Shown here in pieces: positions 6,804-11,787 of a DNA stretch of 11,787 nt. A program made the translations under genes and the position numbers. The stretch spans positions 1 to 11,787 of the forward strand of contig CAYJNQ010000048.1 in the NCBI GenBank assembly GCA_964371725.1. The letters run 5' to 3'. The notes below the pieces were generated by a model, which was not told the DNA's origin, did not search any database, and saw only the letters and a list, made by a program, of their open reading frames with translations. The DNA comes from JAAYCI01 sp964371725. Lineage in GTDB: Bacteria > Bacillota > Clostridia > Oscillospirales > Ruminococcaceae. Each line of letters begins with the position of its first letter. The first letter of the stretch is position 1.

Positions 6804-9800
6804 ATGGCACCCAGTTTATTAAATCGCCTCACAAACAAACACCTGCTGGAAACCATCGCCATCACAAAAATCGGTGTGTGGATTTGGAATTTGCAAACCG
6901 ACCATGTTACCTATAGCAAGGAATGGGCCCACATTGTGGGCTATGAGCCAAACGAGCTGGCAAGCCATGTATCCACTTGGGAATCCATGCTTGTGCCCAG
7001 CGACCTTGTGAAGGCCGACGCCAGCATTGCCCGCCATCTCAGCGGTGAATCGCCCCTTTACGAAGCGGAATTTCGCATGGTTAAAAAAGACGGCTCNNNN
7101 NNNNNNACGATAAGGGGAAGGTAACACAGTATACCGAGGACGGACGGCCGCTTATTTTGTGCGGTGTTTTGCAAGATATTACAAGCATCAAACTAACCGA
7201 GCAAAAATTGCGCGAAAACACCGAGATTTTGAACCTGGCCATTGAAGTGGCCGAATTTGGCACATGGGACTGGAACCTGGTTAAAAACAGCATTGCCTAC
7301 AACGATGAATATCTGAAAATGCTGGGCTATACACAAAGCGAAATTTCGGGCACCTTGGAGGAATGGGAGGACATGAACCACCCCGAGGACCTGCCCAAAG
7401 TGACGCAAATGCTCGACGATTTCACGCAGGGGCTTGTGCCCAAATATGAGTGCGAAACACGCATGCGCCACAAAGACGGCCACTATATTTGGACACGAGA
7501 CGTGGGCAAAATTGTGACGAAAGATGAAAATGGCATCGCCACGCGTGTGATAGGCGGCCATCTGAACATAGACGGCCTCAAACAATCGAAAAGCCGCTTG
7601 GAAGCCACGTTGCGGGCACTGGAAAACCACCAAATTCATCTGGAGCAACAAATTGAAGAGCGCACAAAAACCCTGATAGAACAAGACCACCTGCTGCTTA
7701 CCGTGAACGAGATTTCGCGCAAATTGCTTACCCTGGATGAGGAGAGGGATTTCGACCACATCCTTACCGATTGCCTGAAAAGCTTGGCTTTGGCCTATGG
7801 TGCGCCCGAGATTACACTGTGGCGCTTCATCGAGGTGCACGGCGGAAAATACATCTATGTGTCGCATGCCTACAAAGACGGTGCCGAGCTTATTTTTGGC
7901 GCCGAGGACATGCCGCAGTTCATTGAAAACCTGCCGCAAAACGACCATATTCTACACCCGAAACCGGACGGCAACGTTGTGATTCACTATGGTATTCTCA
8001 AAGAGTCGTTCCGCCGCCGTGTGGAACGGGAACGCGCCACCGCCGATTTTATGACGAGCATTCCAAAAGGTTTCGCCAGCTATGTTTCGAGCGCTTTTGC
8101 CAACAATCGCTCCTTGCTTGTTTCGCCCATTTATATTTACAACGACCTGTTCGGTTTCATTGCCGTGGGCAGCTACAAAGAGAACCTTTTCCACAGCGAA
8201 GCGCAAGATAACATGCTGATGGTAAGCGGAAAACTGTTTGCCAACGCGCAAAAAAAGCACGAGATGGACGAACAACTGCAAAAGGCACACGAGGAAGCCC
8301 TGCTTAGCTCGCAGGCGAAAAGCAATTTTTTGGCCAACATGAGCCACGAAATTCGCACGCCGCTTAACGCCATTCTCGGCATGGCCGAAATTGTATCCAG
8401 AGAAAGTGCGGGCCGCGCGGCCGAGGGATATGCCCTCGAAATTAAGCATGCAAGCGAAAATTTATTGGCTATCATCAACGACATTCTCGATATTTCAAAA
8501 ATAGAATCGGGCAAGCTTGAAATTATAGAGCTCGACTATTACATCACCTCTTTGCTCAACGACGTGATAAGCCTATCGAAAATACGCATGGAAGACAAAC
8601 CCGTGCTTTTCACCACCTTCATCAGCCGCGATTTGCCCGCCAAACTCACGGGCGACGAAATTCGCATCAAGCAAATCTTGCTCAATTTGCTGGGCAATGC
8701 CATCAAGTTCACAAAAAGCGGCAACATCCACCTGGATGCCTCGTGCACCCGCCAAAACGGCACGGCCATGCTGCGCTTTGAGGTGCGAGACACGGGCGCC
8801 GGCATCAAAGCCGAAGACATGGACAGGCTGTTTATGCAGTTTGAGCGCATTGATACCACCAAAAACCGCAACATTGAGGGCACGGGCCTTGGGCTTGCCA
8901 TTACAAAACGGCTGTGCGAAATGATGGGCGGCTCGATTTCGGTGGAAAGCACGCCGGGCGAAGGCTCGTGTTTCATTGTGCACATTCCCCAGCGCTACAC
9001 GCAGGATGTGTCCATTGTGCCCTTGCAAGAGCCCAAAAACGTGCTTTTGTACGAAGCGCGCGAATATCACGCCAAATCCATTCAAAAATCCATTGAGAAT
9101 TTGCAATCGGTGTGCACGGTGTGCACAAACCAATCGGAACTTTTGCAAGCTTTGCAAAAAGACCGGTTCGACTATCTCCTAACACCCACGGTGCATCTGT
9201 CGAAAATCAAAACGCTGAAGAGCGAAAGAGAGCTTTCCTGCACCATTGTGCTGCTAACCGAACCCGGTGATTTAACCGTTTACCGGGATGTGGTTACGGC
9301 AAGCCTGCCGCTGAACTGCATTCAGCTTTCGGATGTGTTCGGCAACACGGGCTTTTTTGAGCAATCGAAAACAAAGATGAACCATTTTGAAGCACCGCGG
9401 GCCAAGGTGCTGGTGGTGGACGACAACCACGTGAATTTGCTGGTGGCAAAAGGGCTGATGTCCCTGTATAAATTTGGCATCGACACGGCATTGAACGGGA
9501 AAATTGCCGTGGACATGGTGCAAAAAAACCACTACGACCTTGTGTTTATGGACCATATGATGCCCGAGATGGATGGCATTGATGCCACAAACGCCATTCG
9601 GAAACTGCCGGGCGACTATTTTGCAAAGCTGCCCATTGTGGCCCTGACGGCCAACGCGCTTGTGGGGGCAAAGGAATTGTTTGTGAACGAAGGCATGAAC
9701 GACTTTTTGGCAAAACCCATTGAAACACAAAAACTGAACGAAATTTTGCTGCGCTGGATTCCAAAGGAAAAGCAGCAAAGTGCCGCGCCCGTTTCTTGGG

Positions 9801-10429
9801 CCCCCACGCCGGGGAGCGAAATTTATATAGAAGGCGTGAACACAAGCTATGGCCTAAAGCTTGTGGGTGGTGCTTTGCGCGATTATTTGGATGTGTTGAG
9901 CACCTTCTACCAAGACGGCCTTGCCAAGCTGAACAGCCTGGCCGCCTTGTATGCCCAAAAGGACTGGCAAGGCTATCGCATTCAAATTCACGCGATGAAA
10001 AGCGCCTCGGCCTCCATAGGTGCTTTCCGCCTTTCCGAAAAAGCCAAAGAACTTGAAAATGCCGCCATCCGGCAAGACAGCGGTTATATAGACGCGCACG
10101 CAGACGAATTCCTGCACGCACTCGAGGGGCTTTTGTCGGCGCTTGAGCCCCACGTGGTAAACAAACGCAGCACCGGGGACGCGCAAGACAAGCCGCCCGG
10201 CGAAAAAGAACAACTGCTAAAGAACCTGTGCACGCTTGAGGAAGGGCTTGCCTCTTTCGACATAGAGCTTATTGAAAACACACTGCAAAACTGCCTTTGC
10301 CACAGCTGGCCAACCGGCATTTTAAAATATTTGCAAGAGATAGGCGAGTATGTGGAGGCCTTTGAGTATTACAACGCAAGACCCCTTGTGGAACAAATTC
10401 GGCAAGAGGCGGAAAAATTGGATGCATAA
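6804..10429 (+). CDS. Hybrid sensor histidine kinase (PAS-PAS-GAF-HisKA-HATPase-pseudoREC-REC-HPt), split by assembly gap
   Basis: One gene read in two frames across a 10-N gap; about 1,209 residues if 14 bases are missing. ATG 6804 follows GGAGGG (6792-6797). Domains by nucleotide position: PAS 6834-7190 (gap inside), PAS 7230-7590, coiled coil, GAF-like 7695-8260, HisKA with H-box SHEIRTPLN (His codon 8345-8347), HATPase with NLLGNAIKF, DTGAGI (from 8789) and GTGLGLAI (from 8879). A degenerate receiver (9030-9340) has lost the acidic pair and the phosphoacceptor Asp. It is followed by an intact receiver (VLVVDDN, Asp codon 9551-9553 in FMDHMMPEMDG, LAKPI) and an HPt domain (His codon 9989-9991 in IHAMKSAS). 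An extra helical tail of about 75 residues ends the protein. There are no membrane helices, so it senses an intracellular or diffusible signal. It probably phosphorylates the adjacent HD-GYP regulator through its HPt. Ligands of the PAS and GAF domains are unknown. Confidence 0.93.
7097..7106. other. Assembly gap (10 N) within kinase gene
   Basis: Ten undetermined bases interrupt the end of the first PAS domain. The upstream frame ends in the codons for KKDGS, and the downstream frame resumes with DKGKVTQY in a different phase. Ten bases cannot connect them; the missing length must be 2 modulo 3. The placeholder is therefore of arbitrary size, and the apparent frame break is not evidence of a pseudogene. 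Confidence 0.9.
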
Positions 10430-10430
10430 A

Positions 10431-10465
10431 CAAAGGGCAGTTGCCGCTATGCGGCCTGCCCTTTG
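10431..10465 (+). terminator. Long hairpin just after kinase stop (partial terminator or processing site)
   Basis: CAAAGGGCAG (10431-10440) pairs perfectly with CTGCCCTTTG (10456-10465), and an inner GCCGC/GCGGC stem closes on a TAT loop with a two-base bulge, about 15 pairs in all. It starts one base after the kinase stop codon. The sequence after it (CCTTGCAAAA) has no U-run, so efficient intrinsic termination is doubtful. It may protect the upstream mRNA 3' end or lower expression of the methyltransferase gene 30 bp downstream. Confidence 0.5.
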
Positions 10466-10495
10466 CCTTGCAAAACCCAAAAAGGAGATGTTCCC

Positions 10496-11248
10496 ATGCA
10501 CACAAAAGCCAATGAAGCCGCCTTTCCCCCTTCGCTTTGTGAAGCTTTACGCCCGTACTATGCCTATACGCGCTCGCCGCTTGGGCAACTTTTCTACAAA
10601 ACTGTTTTTTCCCAGCTAGACAGGATACAGAACCAAACCGTGCTGGATTTTGGCAGCGGCTTTGGCTATACAGCCGCCTTTTTGGCACAGCAAAACCGTG
10701 TTACCGCCGTGGAAGCCGATGCAGGCATTCTGGCTGCATCGAAGAACGCGGCCACTTATTCCCTTTTGCATGGCGGCCTAGAGGTTTTAAAAAGCTTGCC
10801 AAGCGAGCATTTCGATGTGGTGGTGTGCCACCTTGTGCTGGAGTTTGTGCAAGAGCCGGCGGCTATTGTGGCAGAGCTTTGCCGCGTTCTAAAAAAAGGC
10901 GGCCTGTTTTCGGCCGTGCGCCACAACCGTGCCGGGCGTGTTTTGCAGGCCGTGGTGCAAGAGTATCAGCTGGAAGAGGCCGTTCGCCTTTTGCAGGGCG
11001 AACCCTCACACTCGAGCGCTTTCGGCGCCATTCGCTACTATACAAATGAGAATTTGGTGGCTTTTTCTCACAACAAGCTCACCGTGCAAAACGTGTATGG
11101 TGTGCGTGTTTTGGCCAGCCTGCACGAAACCGAGCGCATGCATGAAAGTGGCTGGCTGCAAGATATGTTGGCTTTGGAAAAAACACTTTCGCAACACCCC
11201 GATTTTGTGCGCATCGCCTTTTTTCAGCATATCCTTTTAACCAAATAA
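10496..11248 (+). CDS. Class I SAM-dependent methyltransferase, CmoM/SmtA-like
   Basis: A 250-residue cytosolic methyltransferase. The Rossmann motif I VLDFGSGFG is at 49-57, with the acidic ribose-binding E73 at the end of strand 2 (AVEADAGIL), a motif IV-like region HLVLEFV (112-118) and the post-motif LKKGGLFS (132-139). The C-terminal part (YGVRVLASLH at 201-210, then a helix and a closing strand) resembles the end of CmoM (formerly SmtA), which methylates carboxymethoxyuridine in tRNA of gammaproteobacteria. Because that pathway also needs CmoA/CmoB, the tRNA role here is only a suggestion and another small-molecule or RNA substrate is possible. I choose ATG 10496 because AAAGGAGA (10481-10488) precedes it by seven bases; the upstream TTG at 10463 falls inside the hairpin. 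It is probably the last gene of the plus-strand cluster. Confidence 0.85.
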   Translation: MHTKANEAAFPPSLCEALRPYYAYTRSPLGQLFYKTVFSQLDRIQNQTVLDFGSGFGYTAAFLAQQNRVTAVEADAGILAASKNAATYSLLHGGLEVLKSLPSEHFDVVVCHLVLEFVQEPAAIVAELCRVLKKGGLFSAVRHNRAGRVLQAVVQEYQLEEAVRLLQGEPSHSSAFGAIRYYTNENLVAFSHNKLTVQNVYGVRVLASLHETERMHESGWLQDMLALEKTLSQHPDFVRIAFFQHILLTK

Positions 11249-11301
11249 AACGCAAAAAAATGTGCATCCTGTAGAATATCGGCGCCCAACTTTCCCGGCG
11301 C

Positions 11302-11352
11302 AAAGCGTGGTTTTTGTGGTTTCTCACAAAAAAAATGCTTTGTGCTTTTTTT
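11302..11352 (+). terminator. Probable intrinsic terminator after methyltransferase gene
   Basis: TTTTTGTG (11311-11318) pairs with CACAAAAA (11325-11332), and outer arms AAAGC (11302-11306) and GCTTT (11337-11341) extend it across a four-by-four internal loop. A run of seven T residues follows (11346-11352). The stem is AT-rich and the T-run starts four bases late, so strength is uncertain. A further stem GCGCC/GGCGC lies just upstream (11282-11301). Confidence 0.5.
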
Positions 11353-11411
11353 ATTCATACTAAACGCCTGTGGTTTAATAGAATGTTCATATTTTGGGCT
11401 CACTATAGCAC
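11353..11411. other. Short AT-rich intergenic segment
   Basis: This is the part of the 374-bp gap between the methyltransferase and secreted-protein genes that lies after the terminator. Apart from a weak TAAAC/GTTTA stem (11361-11377) nothing is recognisable. The flanking pieces of the gap are described as terminator, inverted repeat, promoter and leader. Confidence 0.4.
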
Positions 11412-11438
11412 AAAAATGATGTGTGCCCCATCATTTTT
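11412..11438. promoter_or_regulatory. Perfect 9-bp inverted repeat upstream of -35
   Basis: AAAAATGAT (11412-11420) and ATCATTTTT (11430-11438) are perfect inverted copies around a GTGTGCCCC centre. The right arm ends five bases before the -35 box of the following promoter. The position and symmetry fit a dimeric regulator site. A weak transcription terminator is the alternative, but the stem is almost all A/T. Confidence 0.5.
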
Positions 11439-11443
11439 CTGCA

Positions 11444-11473
11444 TTGACAGACAAAGTTTTTTTGGGGTATCAT
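11444..11473 (+). promoter_or_regulatory. Near-consensus sigma-70 promoter with long leader
   Basis: A perfect TTGACA (11444-11449) is followed after 18 bp by TATCAT (11468-11473, five of six consensus bases). The predicted start near 11480 leaves a leader of about 140 nt before the next gene. The leader holds an 8-bp palindrome TCTCGAGA (11506-11513) and T-rich stretches, but no riboswitch fold that I recognise. Confidence 0.75.
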
Positions 11474-11622
11474 AGAAGTACGATAAAGTCTGTGTTTGAG
11501 CCATTTCTCGAGAGAATTCCTGTGTTTCGCACCTTTTTTGCTCAGCTATTTTTTCGGTTCATTTTTTCAAGTTCTGTAAAAATTTAACTTCATTTGCAGA
11601 ATACAAAACAAAAGAGGAGACT

Positions 11623-11787
11623 ATGTCGAAAAGTGCAAAAAAAGCAATATCTTCTGCACTTGCCATCGCAGTGTTGATTTTTTTCATCTCGTTTAACACA
11701 TATGCGGTTGAATCGCCCCAAGTGGGAGATTCGGGTGCAGGCAACATCGAACCGGTTGGAGCCGAGGCCGACACAACACCCATTCCG
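11623..11787 (+). CDS. Secreted or surface protein, N-terminal fragment
   Basis: Only the first 55 codons lie in the window; the frame is open to the last base. ATG 11623 follows GAGGAGA (11614-11620). Residues 1-7 are basic (MSKSAKK), residues 8-27 are hydrophobic (ISSALAIAVLIFFISF), and NTYA ends a good signal peptidase I site near residue 29. The mature part begins VESPQVGDSG and is Gly/Pro/Thr-rich and acidic, like the stalk of an extracellular protein. It has its own strong promoter and is separate from the signalling cluster. The function cannot be told from this fragment. Confidence 0.8.
   Translation, partial: MSKSAKKAISSALAIAVLIFFISFNTYAVESPQVGDSGAGNIEPVGAEADTTPIP

Noticed and set aside
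7097..7156. Frameshift making the kinase a pseudogene
   Set aside because: The phase change coincides exactly with the 10-N placeholder, and PAS sequence continues on both sides.
7193..7948. 251-codon minus-strand frame
   Set aside because: It is antisense to PAS and GAF domains of the kinase; no start signals.
10463..10495. TTG start for the methyltransferase 11 codons upstream
   Set aside because: It lies within the right arm of a hairpin, and the AAAGGAGA site correctly places the ATG at 10496.
11480..11622. c-di-GMP riboswitch in the leader of the secreted protein gene
   Set aside because: I looked because of the nearby HD-GYP gene, but the conserved GEMM core and its two-helix layout are not visible.

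Overview
The window looks like a chromosomal segment of an uncultured gut-type Firmicute (class Clostridia, perhaps Oscillospirales). This is inferred from strong AAAGGAGA-type ribosome binding sites, GTG starts, moderately GC-rich codon use, a large acidic repeat-bearing surface protein, and a PAS/GAF hybrid kinase paired with an HD-GYP regulator. No rRNA, tRNA, insertion sequence or CRISPR array was found. It is a draft assembly: a 10-N gap lies inside the kinase gene.

Layout. Positions 1-195 hold a GC-rich, hairpin-rich stretch with no convincing gene, then a strong hairpin (196-226). Positions 248-3805 (minus strand) encode a 1185-residue surface protein with an N-terminal membrane/signal segment, an Ala/Glu-rich coiled coil, TSEV repeats, beta-rich repeat domains, a TTGEG-repeat stalk and three C-terminal membrane helices. 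A 446-bp divergent intergenic region (3806-4251) carries promoters for both flanking genes. On the plus strand follow an amidohydrolase/deaminase (4252-5661), a receiver-HD-GYP c-di-GMP phosphodiesterase regulator (5721-6779), a roughly 1,209-residue PAS-PAS-GAF-HisKA-HATPase-pseudoreceiver-receiver-HPt hybrid kinase (6804-10429, interrupted by the gap), and a class I SAM methyltransferase resembling CmoM/SmtA (10496-11248). A 374-bp intergenic region with a probable terminator, an inverted repeat and a near-consensus promoter leads into a secreted-protein gene cut off by the window end (11623 onward).

How the genes may work together. The regulator and kinase are 24 bp apart and almost certainly form one signalling unit. 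The kinase appears cytoplasmic and can be read as a full phosphorelay (His, internal receiver Asp, HPt His) whose final acceptor is likely the receiver of the HD-GYP protein, so that sensed cues alter c-di-GMP breakdown. The upstream amidohydrolase and downstream methyltransferase share strand and close spacing and may be co-transcribed, but no functional link is shown by sequence. The divergent surface protein is a plausible output of c-di-GMP or two-component control; its promoter carries a direct repeat at the -35 position, but that link is conjecture. Nothing in the window is a clear wholly novel system. The most worthwhile points are the phosphorelay/HD-GYP unit with a pseudoreceiver, the paired promoter elements, and the structured 5' end.
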